The translations under genes were made by a program, and so were the position numbers. From Lagopus muta (lineage: Eukaryota > Chordata > Aves > Galliformes > Phasianidae), in NCBI RefSeq assembly GCF_023343835.1, contig NC_064447.1:1426001-1490000 (forward strand): a stretch of 64,000 nt of DNA. Direction: 5' to 3'. How positions within the stretch are numbered: the first letter of the stretch is position 1; each line of letters begins with the position of its first letter. Below the pieces are notes generated by a model, which searched no databases, was not told the origin of the DNA, and saw nothing but the letters and a program-made list of their open reading frames with translations. Shown in pieces: positions 13,671-26,600 of the stretch.

Positions 13671-14369
13671 AGGCGCTTTGGAAAGCAGCGCTTGGGAAAC
13701 AGGAGGCAGGTGAAGTGCTCAGTGCCCACTGCACTGTGAGCACTGTGAGCTGCGTGCCCCAGTGCTGGGGGAGCCTGGGCATGCCCGTGAGTGCCCTCCT
13801 GGCTCTCAGCAAGGGGCTGAGCAGTGCTGCTCAGAGATGGTGATGCTCCGAGCACAGCACTGAGCCATGGGAGCAGGGATGGGAATACGCTGTGCATGCA
13901 TCTGTCTGTCCGGCCATCCGCCCGCCTGTCTGCTCAGATTGGGACTCGGCTGTCAGCACTCGTGTGATCTCTCATGACTGGAGCTGGCTGGAGAATATGG
14001 AAAAAAGAGAATCAAATTTTCTTGTAATATTCTCGTATTTTGCTTCTTTCCTTGGCCAAATTCCGGCTTTCCATGACAAAAAATGTCCATCAGTGTTTTA
14101 AAATGAGAAAAATTTCAACCAGCTGCAAAATTCAGTCCCAAAGCAGGGGGAAGCTCACAGACTTGGCCTCTTCCAGAGACATTTTGCCCCAGCTGACTGC
14201 ACAACGCCAGGACAAGCCCCGGAGGTCTGCGAAGGGAAGCGATCCCATGAAACACGCCTGGCCGCCTCGCTGATCCCAGTGCAGCACTGCCTCACACCTG
14301 GGTGGGAACTGCTCAGCTGGCTGCTTATTACCCCATTTCTTCCCCCAACACTCTGGCTCTCAAAGCAGC

Positions 14370-14525
14370 TAAGCCTACTGGAAATTAGGTTTGATTGTGC
14401 CTTGTGTTAACTGTGGCTTTGTTTAAACATTGGCGTTATGAACAACAATGAAATAATGACATAAACCATTAATGATCATATAAAAATAGTACCTAAATAA
14501 AATAAACAGCAAGTTACATTGTTAG
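14370..14525. promoter_or_regulatory. AT-rich candidate regulatory element
   Basis: GAAATTAGG, GTTTAAACATTG, CATTAATGATCATA and AATAAAATAAACA words over about 150 bp, without repeat structure. Confidence 0.3.
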
Positions 14526-14630
14526 GGTTCCTGTTCTGCTCGGCTACAGCTCTTGGAGTTGGAGCTGGAAGACTCTGCGTGGGGTCGAAGCCTGCTCCAG
14601 GATATCACAAAACAGGGACATGGCTTCTGT

Positions 14631-14755
14631 GGCACCCGTGGGACACCCATGGAAACCCATGGGACACGCATGGGACACCAGTGGGACACCCATGGGACAC
14701 CAGTGGGACACCCATGGGACACTTGTGGGACACCCATAGAAACCCATGGGACACT
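14631..14755. repeat. 11-bp minisatellite
   Basis: Alternating GTGGGACACCC and ATGGGACACCA units, about 11 copies with a few substitutions. Confidence 0.92.
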
Positions 14756-14855
14756 CAGAGCTGGGCACAGGAACAGCATGAAGCCCTTTGGCTTCCCGGC
14801 ACCCACAGAGAAGACACGAAATTAGGCAGTCAATACTTATTAGACTCGTGTTATT

Positions 14856-14892
14856 AAAAATAATAATAATAAAATAATAATAAAAAACAAAC
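14856..14892. repeat. (AAT)n microsatellite
   Basis: TAATAATAAT and AAAATAATAAT units ending in an A-rich stretch. Confidence 0.85.
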
Positions 14893-17100
14893 GTACATAT
14901 GTATGTTACACTGTGGTCCGTAGCATCTGCTGGCTTTTCTCTGTACATGTTTGACACGGCTTTCATGGGTGCCCCAGGTGGTACATATATTGCACATCTC
15001 AGCGGACCAGAAAGCCCAGCAAAGCCCCCCAAACCCACATAGGGCTCCCCAAAATGATCCTGCCAGTCTCTTGGGTCTGCTCCACCTGGTGATACGCTTC
15101 ACTTCTAAAGCAAATGGGAAGAGGTGACAAAAAGGCGTGCAGACATGTGGGAGTTACATACACCTCTCAGAGCACCCCCAGCAGTGCTGCTGGGCCTCCA
15201 GATGTGGGTCCCTGCCTGCAGCTGGTGCCCAGCTCAGGTTCATGTGATGGCAGCTGCGTGGTGGCGCTGGGCTGCACGGTGCAGGGCCCCAGCAGGATGC
15301 ATGTGAGGCACTGCTGGGATCACTTGTCCTGGGGGCTGAACAGAGAGCAGGATAAATCCCAAACAGCAGCTGCCGACACCAAAGTCCTCCCAGAGCTTTA
15401 GAGGTGACTTCAGATGAAGAGGAGACAGGTGCCAAAGGAAAACCTGGAGCTTCCTGTCCCGCAGTATGTGTGGAGTGGATTTTGGGGAGCACGGGATCTT
15501 CACGTGTGTGCTTGGAGGTTGCATGCTCCTTCTGCAGTCCTGTCCAGGGCAGCATTCATGTTCTGCTGCTCTTCCACAGCTGTGGCTGAGGAGGAGAGGG
15601 CCAGGCAGATCCCACTGCAATGCTGAGCCCATCCCAAGAAGAGTCCCTCCATGCACAGCTGAGGATGCCTCTGCCCAGTTCCAGCATGAAAACAGCGGTG
15701 TGGCCAGCCAGGGTTGCTGGGTGCAAGCAGCAGCAGGAGTAAGAGGGCTGGGTGTCTGTGTAGTTCAAGGGACATCTTGTGGCAGAGGCTGGTGGCCTGT
15801 GACAACCAGAACAGCAGCACTGGGGACGGGAGAGTCCCTTCAACTCGTCCAGAGCAGGGAAGGAAGCTCTGAGTTGGAAGCATAGCACAGGAACAACTCA
15901 TCCAAAACCACACAGGCCCAACTCACACTTTGCCCCTCTTCTACTCCAGTTCTTCCCGTGCTCTGCAAGAGCAAAGTGGCATCTGCAGGGCCAGGACAGT
16001 ACTGCTGGCCCCAAGTGCCTCTGAAAAGCAATCATTGCTATCTTCAACAGCTTCTCCAAGTGCGTAGATGCTCACTCCCATTACTCCCCTGACCTGATGC
16101 CCCAGGGCTGTGCCATCTCCTCTGCTGCAGACACCCCTGGGATGGGTTGGCTGCTCACCATGTGGTGGGCACAGAAGGACAAAGCATCTTCCTAACACAC
16201 CAGGAAACAGCAGCACAGGCTGCAGCTCCTTGCTGAGCCTCGCAGCTTTCCTAAACAGGCAAGGTTTATACGGAAAGGAACATCTACTGTCAGATCAGCT
16301 ATTATTTCCACTCATGTTTATTATGCTGAGACCACTATAACCTCAACATGGAAAGAAACTGATGTCTGTTTGAACTGGAGACTAATACAGTATGAAGAAG
16401 AAATAAAAGACTGGAGGTTGGTCAGCAAAAGCTCTTCTCTCTTCCTGCCACCTCTGCCTCCACACCTCTGGCACGGCCAAAGTCACAGCAGCACGCAGAG
16501 CTGGCACGAGGAGAATATGGGTATCTTGCAGGTCTTTCCTGTTGGGTCACCTGGGCCGTGCACCTGGGCAGGCAGTTCCCTGCTCCCTGCTGAGCACAGC
16601 TCTGTGGGGTGGTGGCCAACAACCCTGGCTGTCCCCAAGATTTCCATGGGCCCTGCCCCTGGGCAGCAGCACCAGTCCGTGTAAAGCTGAGGTCCTGCAG
16701 GATTGGGTCTGGAAAAAGGTCACTTGGTTCTCCCAGAGGAGCTTCTGGGGCTGGTGCTGCAGTGCTGGATGGTCTCCACCCAGCCAGTCCGTGTGTGCAC
16801 CGGGATGGAGGAAACTGACCTCCCGTCTCTGCTGCACAAGAAAAGGGGGCACGAGAGCTGAGAGCAGCACATGTGCAGCACGTGAGGGGGAAGCAGGCCC
16901 TCAGCAGAGAGAGCTGCAAGCTCAGACAGCAGCACTGGGCAGAAGGTTTTGTACAAGGGGAAAGAGAGACTAGGACAGAAGGATGAGGAACAGCACGCCC
17001 GGAGCAAGAAACCAGCCCCTCAAGCTCCTTTAGGCAACAGGCACCCCCAGGACCCCCTCTGCTTTGCTCCTCATTAAAGGTTTGTCATTACCGCCTTATT

Positions 17101-17106
17101 TTTAAT
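17101..17106 (-). terminator. Candidate NTN3 poly(A) signal ATTAAA
   Basis: ATTAAA lies on the minus strand 189 nt beyond the stop codon. It is the second most common vertebrate poly(A) hexamer. The downstream sequence contains no exact nearby AATAAA, which makes this the best proximal candidate. Confidence 0.4.
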
Positions 17107-17129
17107 ACACACTGAGAGAAGGAGACCCA

Positions 17130-17166
17130 CACACACACACACACCCACGCGTGCACACACACACAC
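17130..17166. repeat. CA/TG dinucleotide microsatellite
   Basis: Interrupted (CA)n tract within the presumed NTN3 3' UTR. It reads as (TG)n in the transcript. Confidence 0.9.
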
Positions 17167-17294
17167 AAAGGGGAACCATTGCCAAAATATACACTATAGA
17201 CAGAAGAGTCCGTTCACACGATATATATGTACAGAGTCTCTGGGCACGGGCTGGGTGCGCGGCCGGGCCGGGACCTGTGCAGAGCACGAGGCCC

Positions 17295-17623
17295 TCAGGG
17301 CTTCACACACTTCCCTTTCTTCTCCCGCCGCTGCAGTTTCCGAAGACGGCGAGTCCAGGCATCCCTCCATTGGATGACCAGGCTGTTCTTGTCGGCCATC
17401 AGTCCCGGCCGGTCGGTGGAGTTCTCGCTGATCCCCATCACCAGGTACTTCTTGCTGATCTGGATTTTGGGGCATTTGCAGGACAGGTCCTTGAGGTGGA
17501 TCCACAAGAAGTTGTCTCCACGCTTGACCCGCTCGTCACGGCACTTGTAGACAGAGAGGATGTTGATGGTGAACTTGGCCCAGTTGGCCACCGTCTCCAT
17601 TTCCAAAATGTTCACTTGGACCA
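17295..17623 (-). CDS. NTN3: NTN3 coding exon 6 (rest of NTR domain, basic tail, stop)
   Basis: This 329-nt terminal coding exon finishes the NTR domain. Visible motifs are KRGDNFLW (with an RGD triplet), CKCPKI, KKYLVMG and QWRDAW. It ends in a basic RRLRK...KKGKC tail of the type that binds heparan sulfate. The TGA stop is at 17297-17295. The acceptor CAG is at 17626-17624. Confidence 0.96.
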
Positions 17624-20600
17624 CTGAGGGAAAAGAGGGAGAGGAGGGTGACGGGGATGCTCTGCCAGCTCCTGATGGAACCGCCGTCCCTGGGGATGCA
17701 GGGCAGCCTTACCATAATCTTTCTTGCAGTATTTCTTCATGTTAATCTTGTAGTTGCCTTTGGCTGGCTTGCAGTAGGAGTCACAGTCTGCAGAGGAGGA
17801 ACAGAGGGTTTAGCATGTGGCACAGCACTGTGCATGGGGCCCTGCCCCACTATGGGGGAAGGTTTCATGGTGGGGGCATGTCAGAGTGGGCTTCCCTGTC
17901 CCTGCGTCCTCCAGAAGGCTCCAAGCCAGGCCTGGGATGCTGCTAACAGTGGGGTCCCTGAGCCCTGCTATGCCCCCCTATTATCTCAGCAGCTCTTGCA
18001 GACTGAGACTGGTCCCACCGCAGCCCCTGAAGTCCCCTTGGGCCTCTCAGGCTGGCCACATCCCTCCTGTGATGACAGTGACAATGCCATGAAGGATTAT
18101 TCAGGACACGGCTGGCGGAAGGAGCCTGGGGACCCTCCTCTGGGAGGCAGGAGAGGGTGGAAGAACCCCAAAAGAGCATCTGACTCTAGAGCAAGGGACA
18201 GAGTCTGGATTGTGACTCCTACTTCTGTGGGGCCCCAAAGGGTCTTAGGAACATGGGAAGCTGTCAGGTGAGGTCACTCCCTGCTGCTCAAGCATCTCCT
18301 GCTGGCACTGACCAAGCATGGCCAGGGAGGTCACCACGCTGAGCTTCTTGCACACACCCACGCCGGCAGCATCCCCCTTTGTAGCATCCTTCCCTATAGC
18401 ATCCCTCCTTCCCTGCAGCATCCATCCTTCCCTGCAGCATCCCTCCCTCCTCGCAATATCCCTCCCTGCCGTTCCTCCCCATGCTGGGGCAGAAGCTCAT
18501 GTCCTCAAGGAAGCTTTTCTCTGTGCATTTCTAAAGGCTTCAGATTTGCATCTCAAGCAGAGGGAGGGCAGGCCAGGAATGCCTCTCCTTCTCCCCAAAG
18601 GCTTTGATCCCAACAATTGCCTGAAGCAGCCCAGTTCTCCTCCTTTCTTTGCCCCTGCCACCTTCTTTTGAACATCTCAATTTGTCTCTTTCCAAATGGC
18701 ATGTTCTTCTAAGCCCATCTTTCTTCCTTTCTCTCCCTCTCCCAGGTTCTCTGTCCAGTTGGCAGAGCCCTCACCAGTCCCAGGACAGAGGGCAGCCACT
18801 GAGCTGCCTTTGTCTGCGGGTTGCCACAGCGATCGCTGGCGATGGAGGGGGATGGTGGGGAAATAACAGCACTCTGTGCCAAGAGAGAGGAAGGAGAAAG
18901 AGGAAAGAAAGAAGCCCAGAAGCACAAACTCATCCTGAGCTCTGCTGCTCCCCTTTCTGCCCAGCTCCCTTTCAGTGAGGACTTTGTGCCGCCTGTTCCA
19001 AATTTGTCATCGACAGAAGTGGCTCAGCATGAACCTAATTCCTGGCAGAGTGGGGTGAGCTCTGCTTTTCGGCGCAGCCCCACTGCGCTGCCCCTGGGCT
19101 GGGCTGCCATAACCACCCCATTCCTATCCTTGCCCCCATAAGGTTCCTCAGTCCCCAGCGCCACCGAACCACACAGGGACACCACGCAGGAACAGGAGGG
19201 ACCTTGGAGAGGCAGAAAGGACTGAGGAGCACTGCCAGAGACCAACCCCCCCCCCGTGGGGCTGAGCCTTTCTGGACCAGAGTGGTTTTTAAGTACCACA
19301 AGCTGTAGAGTCATCTGCGGGGGCAGAAAACACGTTTTGTGGATTGGAGTGATTTTTCTCAGAGAAACCAGAATGCTTTCAGGGGAAAAGAGGGGAGGCA
19401 TCATAAAAGGAAGGAGGAGCAGCGGGAGTGATTAATTGCACTCTTCTTGCAGCTTGACAGGGTGCCCGGCATCCATGTCCCCTCCTGGGAGCTGTGCACA
19501 GGGATGGAGCCGTTGGTGGCAGTGGGGACAGAGCCCAGGGGCACGGCACGCTGCGGCTGGCAGTGCGCAGCATCTTCAGAGAGGGCCACGCTTTAGGCTC
19601 CTATGAAGCGAAAACCCCGCTGGGGCCGCTTTCAGCTCCTTGCAAATCTGGCCAGATCCAAGCTGCAGTTTCACAAGGACACACAGGACCATATGGGCTC
19701 GCGGTCCCCTCCGCTGCTGGAGACGGGGGTTGGGAGCAAAGCCACGGCAGTAGCAGCCAGCGCCGCACAATGCAGGGCCAGGCGGAGAAAGCTGCGCGGA
19801 GAGCCTCCCGCGTTCAGCCCTGCCACAGCCGGGCCGTGGGGCGGCGATGCGCTGTGGGGCGCTGAGCTGTGGGGCAGCCCTGGTCAACCTGCCAGCCCAG
19901 GCCCTCTGCCGGCTCTGTGCTTGGGAACAAAGAAAAGGAAGAAAAGAAGAAAGAAAAAACAATAACCGCCCTGGGCTCCCGCTCACGATTAACATCATAA
20001 AACTGCGATTCTGAAAAGCCAGAGATGGTATTTGGAATTAACAGTTTGGGATTCGTTTGGGGACTTTTAACCTCAGCTTTGCGCTGAGGAACGTTCCTCA
20101 AAAATAAAAACAATTCCCGCTCCATTTATGTAAGAAACTCAGGGAAAAAAAAATAAATGAAGAAGATTCATGTCTGGCCATGGGCCTCAGTGTGCTGCAG
20201 AACTGAGCGTGGGGTGCCAGGCAGAGTCCCAGCCCCACATCCCCACTGGGGCTACGGGATGCCCAGTGCTGGGGGATGGGAGGAGCACGGGGGGGTGGTG
20301 AGTTTGCACATCTGGTTGACTTCTCTGTGCCTCGAAAAAAAAAAGAAGGAATATTTTGTTTTAAGAGAGATGTAACTTAATTAGGTGTTACGGCTGCAAA
20401 TCTTTTACTGCTGACTTTGAATTCCTTTAAAGCCCTCTTTTGCACTCTGCTAGTTTTGTTAATTCCACTAACAGGGAACAAGTTTTGTTTTTTTTTTTTA
20501 AGCTATTATTATTTTTTTGCAAAGTGGAAAATATTTGGGACTAATAATAATAAAAATTACAAGAAATGGAGGCAGGACGCTTTGCTGTAAAGCTGGCCGG

Positions 20601-23600
20601 CGTTTGGGCAGGGATCAAAGCCGGACCCCAGCGGCTGCGAGGGGCTGGGGAGCAAAACGTGGGAACGGGATGGCGATGTCAGCGCACAGCCCGGATGCAG
20701 ACGGGGCTGTGATGTGGTGGTGGGGAAGCACCTGAGCAGCCGCAGCCCTGAACAATGTCCCCCTGTTCCTCCAGGCACACCTGCTGTGGGACGGAGGGGA
20801 GGGGGGCTCTGGGGCTCCAGGGAGGTAGAAGAGGTGCAGGCAGCGGGAGGGGGGTAGGGGCAAGGGCACAGCCCTGGGCGGCCCCTGGCCGTGCCCAGTA
20901 ATCCCAAGAGGGTCCTGTGGGACCCCGGTCCCTGGCGCAGGCTGTGGGCAGAGGTGGGCTGTGTAGCACTGAATGTACTGGAACTAGAAGCCAGAAACCT
21001 TCCAACGAGAAAGGCACAGGTACAGAGACAGGCTGCTGAACACAGACCTGCTCCGTCAAAGCAAAGTGAATGCCGGGGTCTGCACTGAGTGCCATTTATT
21101 TTCATGCACCTGAAAATATCAGACAGGATACTAAGAATGCTCCTATTTATAAAGCACTGGAGGGAGTCACCCTGATTAACTCTGCCCCACTCATCCCTCT
21201 CTGTTTACAACAAAATCACTCAAATCCACTCCATTTTCCTCTCACCAAAGCCCCTTCTCTGGCATTCTCAGCTCCTGCTTGGATGCCTCATGGCCAGAAA
21301 GCAAAGCAAGCTGGAGAGCAGCCTTCACCTCCACACCCATCACCCTACATGCCCAAACCAGAGCAAGGAAAGACAAACACTTGCTCCCAGCCCCTGGCCT
21401 GCTGCAGAACCCAAAGGCCCTTAATGCACTCCCTGTTCCCCACGAGAACCACTGCCAGCCCTGGTGCTCCCTGTGTCAGCAGCTCTGCAGGTTTGTTGGC
21501 CCCTTTGCAGAAACACAAAAGATTTCCACTCTTGTTAATTCTTTCACTAAAGGCAACCTCGTGGCTGGCGATGTGGGTTTGGAGAGGTTTGGCACTCCTG
21601 ATAGGTGTGCTGTGGGGCAGAGAGTGGAGGCAGTGTCTCTCAGCAGGGCTGGGGCTGGATGCGCAGAGCACTTACCTGCAGGTGCCTCTGTGCTGGTGAT
21701 GAGGGAGGTCGGATTGATGGCAGGGATCTCTGGAAGAGAAAGGGGGAAATGTCTTAAGGAAAGAGGTCGCCAGCCCTGGGCAGCCCCCATTCCCAGCCCA
21801 CCATGCGCAGCCCTTCCTGTCCAGACAGAGGGGTCTCCCAGCCCTGGCTGCTTTACCAGGAACCTCGGGGTCTGACTGAAGCTGGGGGTGGCACACAGAC
21901 AAGAGCCCTCTGCAGATTGGGTGCAGAGAGGATTTAGTGCGTCACCCCTAGGAAGCTCGCTAAGAAAGACTGGGTGAGCCTGCCCTGAATAACACAGGCC
22001 CTTAAGTACTCCTGGGGACACTTCATCTGGTGCAGGACTCACTGATGCAGGGGGCCACGGGCGAGCGGCTCTGCTGGAAGCCCTTGGCACAGCGGTTGCA
22101 GGTGAGGCCGGTCACGCCGTCCTTACATGGGCACTGCCCCGTTGTTTGGTTGCAGGTCTTGCCGGCAGCTCCGACCGGGTGGCAGTCACAGGCTGGACAG
22201 GAAAGGGAGAAAAGTCTTTGGTTATGTGGGAGGAAATGCATGGCACAAACCCACGGCTTGTCTGTGGCACTTATGGCCAGCCACCCGCTGCCAGTTCCAG
22301 GGGACAGTGGGGAGAGCCCATGGGGGAGGTCTCCTGAGCCTCCTCTCCATAGAGGTGAGCCAACATGGAGTTGGCACACCAACTGAGCCTTGTTTTGATC
22401 TGGGATGGCCTGAAGTGTGTCTTCTAGTAGTGATAGGTCAAGGAGGAATGGTCTTCAACTAAAAGAGGAGAGTTAGGTCAGACGCTGGGGAGGAAAGTGA
22501 GGCCGTAGCACTGCTGCCCAGAGCTGTAGGTGCCCATCCCTAGAGGTGCAGAAGAGCTGGTGAGGGCAGCCAGCCCATGGCAGGGATAGGGCTGGGGGCT
22601 GTGTGGGCCCTTCTAACCCAACCATCTGGGATTCTACGATTCTCAATGCTGCCCTGGCTCATAAACCCTAACATCCACCCAATCACCTGCAAGCCCTTAC
22701 TGGAGAATGCTGTTCTAATGGCCTTCCATCACAGTCTCCCCAAGAGACAAGCCAAACCTGACCTGAGTGAAAATTTGATTTCCAACCCTGGGATGGATCT
22801 GAAGCATATCATCCTCACACTGGATATACCCATACTGGATGATGGAGCTAATGATCTGGATGATGGAAGCAGGGATGTGGGAGGAAGAAGACAATGCTTT
22901 GTCAGGAGAGGACCCTCCCTCTGCTGACCCAAGGCTGGGCCTGGCTACAAGCTGGAGGAGGTTATCTTGGCCTCCATCGGTGTAAGAGTTGAACGTGATT
23001 CCAAAGCAAAACAAAAACATCTCCCCCCACCCATCCCCACAGCCCCCCGATGTTATCACTTCCCTAATTTTCACCAGATGGGACTGCTTGCAGCACCACG
23101 GCACGGCTCCCCAGGCTTCTCCTGCACGGCGAGAAACAAGAGCAAGCAGCCTCTAATGGGGACCAGATGCTGCACTCCTTATCAGATCCTGGCTGGGGCT
23201 GGAAACGGACGTGTTTCTGACAAGGATATTTTGGGGGCTCAGCTGTGATAACAAATGGCAGAGAGCGAGGGAGCCTTGGCATGACACGGGGAGCAAGGGG
23301 CCTTTCTGCAGCCATAGCTTTGGTTGGGGCCATGAGCACCACCTGCAGCCATTTCTTTGGAGCTGGGGGTAAAGGCGTGCTACAGAGTCCCTTCTGTGCG
23401 GGGCCGGTGGGCACAGGTACCCTTGAGGAGCTGGCAGGTATGGCTGCTCCTCGAGAGCGGCCAAGGCTTTGTCTCTGCCACCAGGAAGGTTTGAATTGCT
23501 GCGTGAGGCTGCACACAGAGCCCCAGCAGGGCTGTGGTGCCAGGTGGGCTCGGCCGCGGGCACCGCACGCAGGCTGTGAGCACAGCGAGGGACAGTCTGT

Positions 23601-26600
23601 GCCCTGGGATATTTATGGCAGGAGGCACACGTCCAGCCAAGATTTATGCAAGCGCTCAGCTTCACACATTGTGCATGATCTCCCTGGTCTCAGCGGTGTA
23701 TTCCCGGTGTAAAGTTTAAGTAGGTCCATAAATCACAGCTTGGTCAGGATCCAGTTCTTCCAGCCGGATCCTCCTTGCGCTGTGAAGAAAGCTTCCGAAG
23801 ACTCGACACCTTACCTGGATCAGCAGGTGAGCTGGCTTTGCTCATGCCATGTCCTGCAGAGACAGCTCTGTCCCAGCAGGTTGCTGTGTCTCACTGTGCC
23901 CCCTCTCTCCCAGGGCTGACCCCTGTGTGTCCCCACCTCTGTGCCCATTGCCTGCAATGCCTGAGCTCCCGCTGGGTGCTGGGAAGGAGTCCCCACATCA
24001 GGGCATAACCCATGGAGCTGTGCTTGCCAGGAAGAATGTCTTGCACCTAGTATCGAGAGTAGCTGTGCTTTTTGAGGCTTAGCTGCTGCTGCTTCCTCAG
24101 TTTCCATTGGAGAAAGCTCACGTTTTACGGTTTTGTTTGAATTACAGGGACTAATGCACAGCCATTCTGTATTTGACTTTCCAATTACCACCGTTGGATT
24201 AATCCTGCCCACTGTCCTGTGTGTTGCACTCTCCTCCACGCCTCAGTGCCCTGTGGTGATGCTGGTTGCTGGCTGCTGGTGGCCATTGCTGGGCTCACCT
24301 CTACTCCATCAGGTGCTGTGGGAGATGCAGGCTGGTGCAATCCACGGGGAGCATCTTTGTACCCATCTCTGAATCCCAGCAGAGATGAGCCACGCTTGGA
24401 TTGTTATTTGATAGAACAGCTTGGGTTTCTTTAAATAACTCACACTGTGATAATGCTGGCCTCTGGGCTAGCATTTCAAGTCTTGAATATGAGCTGAGCT
24501 TTCTTTCAATATTTTCCTTTGTTAGGCTGCTCCACTGCTGCCCTGGACCAGCTCTGGAGGAAGATCTTTGCTCAATGCCTGCAGCTCTCCTTGCTCTGCA
24601 GTATGCTCTCCAGATCTGCACTCATGGGCCTCGCCTTTTATTCTCCTCCTTTTTCCTAGCAGAAATGTAGCTATTCAAAGCAGCAGGTGCATGGCACAGC
24701 TTTGGAAAAAACGAGCCCAAACCATCCGATTGCATCTCCATCACCTGGGGCAGGCACACTCTGGAGGGCACGGATGCACACCGATCTGCTCCTGCATATA
24801 CACGAGGAAAGGGGAAATGCTCTCTGCTCTGCGAGGGAGGGACGGTCAAAGGAACAGAAGCGTGAAGGATTTTATTATTGACTCGGATGCCTGGGACAGA
24901 GCCAGGAGCTGGCTCCGCAGATCCAGGCACTGCTCTGCTGCAAGATCCTCTTCAACATATGCCCCGTAGCAGGGGACAGGCTTTGTGCACATGTTCATCT
25001 GGCTGGGCTGAGCCTTTGCAGCATTTCAAAACCGCTCGCAAGCGCTGCCAGCCTTCAGGAAGTGGCACTGTGGCCCTGCGTGGCACAGGGCCCTGCAGGA
25101 GAGCTCTTCTTGCAGGGGGAGCCTGCTGCAGCACCCTGCTCCTATGCTGCACTGGGGTCAGTGGCTTCACTCGCAGGGCTGAGTGCTGCAGTCCCAGAGC
25201 AGTGTTGATATCTGAGCCTTTGCCAGAGTTGGAAACACACTGAACCTCTCCTGCAGCTTAGTGCCTGCGTCCAGAAACTGGATGGGCCCTCAGCACCCTC
25301 ATGCACACCTGCATGTGTCCCCATGGCCGGAGGATGCCCCCACAGCCCCAGGCACCATGGGATGAGCGGGACGTTGCCCCAGAGCTCCTGGCACAGGGCA
25401 GCACAATGGGAAGTGCTCACACTAACCCGCACTCAGCTCATGCTCACACCTCGGGGCTGGGCTGTGCTGAGCCTTCCCATCTGCAGCATCTAGCAAAATC
25501 CTGTTTCTTGGGTTCTTTATTTTTCATTCTTCCCTGGATTTCGCTCTTCCCTGGATGGACCAGCACTGGGTGATGGCAGGGTGAGAGGGAATGCAAGGTG
25601 GGGGGACCGTGCACGTGTACCAGATGTGGGGATAGCAGCCAGACTGGGGTCTTCGCTGCAGCTCCATTTTAGGCAGCCCCCTGCCTGCCCTCCAGAGGAA
25701 ATGACTCAGGGCTTTCCCTGAAACCGCAGGCTGATGAGGCTGCCGCCTGCCCGGCTGCTCCTGCACATGGAGGGCTCTTGCCTGGGGCTGGGGGCACCTC
25801 TGGGGATGAGAGGGGGATCAAGCACAGCCCCGGTGCGGGGAAATCCTCATGGAAAAGGTGGAAAAGGCCGCAGTGCTGCACTGCTCTAGCCTGGCTGTGT
25901 TGCAGCAGGAGCTGGGGCTGCTGCTGTCCTGCTCTGTCCCATCTCATCTCATCTCACAGCTGCTCAGTCATGCCCTCAGTCCGTGCCACGACCCCTGGCT
26001 GTCTCCAGTCTCAGGAGGCTGAAGAGGCTGTGGGGAGATGCTACAAGCTGCAGGGAAGGGAGCAGCCTCTCTTTCCTCTGCTTCAGCCTTCTTATGTGCA
26101 AAGACATGGAATCTCCGGAACAGTGGGCAAATCAGGGGCCATCCCCAGCAGGGATCCTGGGAGCCTGCCTGGCGCTCCTCAGGATCAAAGCACTACCCGT
26201 GATGTGGTGTACAGACCCTCAGGATGTGCTCCTCATCCTGCATCCTCCTCTTCCTCTCCCACTGTCACCCCAAGGACACATGAGCACCGCCAATGGGAAA
26301 CACTCATGTCCTGGGGCTCAGCTGTGGGGCTGCTGCACCCAAAGCCTGTTTCCCTTTGCTTTGTTCTGCCAAAGCCCCAGATAAAACAAGGGTAGAGAAA
26401 AGCCAAGGTGATTCATACAGGATGGACAACAAAAGGTTTTTAGTTGTGACAACACTGGATGCATTCTGGATCTAAATGAGCCCATCCTACCCATGAAGCT
26501 TACACACCATGGAGCCTTGCAAGCCAAATACTTCAGTTCTACGACCACAAAGTTGCTGCACAACACCGGCATCAGCAGCTGCTGTAGATCCCACATAAAC

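Larger units (their letters stand above)
1..17083. other. Non-coding DNA downstream of NTN3
   Basis: No exon-like coding sequence was recognised on either strand. Long open frames here run through minisatellites or GC-rich DNA, and none resembles a known family. Apart from the repeats and candidate elements listed, single-copy AT-richer blocks occur at about 400-560, 6050-6290, 7600-7760 and 10730-10870. Confidence 0.7.
17084..17294 (-). other. NTN3: Probable NTN3 3' untranslated region (short form)
   Basis: The sequence after the TGA contains a dinucleotide GT/CA tract and reaches an ATTAAA-type poly(A) signal at 17106-17101, giving a 3' UTR of about 200 nt. An alternative AATAAA (plus strand TTTATT at 16316-16321) would give a UTR of about 1 kb. 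The end is therefore inferred and would need 3' RNA reads. Confidence 0.5.
17788..21675 (-). other. NTN3: NTN3 intron between coding exons 4 and 5 (3,888 bp)
   Basis: Contains the pyrimidine-rich minisatellite and an AT-rich block. No further exon is needed, because the phase joins exactly. Confidence 0.9.

Noticed and set aside
17624..17712. Retained intron reading-through between the last two NTN3 exons
   Set aside because: The 89-bp gap has proper GT-AG ends, and splicing restores the conserved KKDYVVQVNIL junction.
22490..22648. Possible alternative NTN3 exon
   Set aside because: It matches the CR1 3' end in the opposite orientation.
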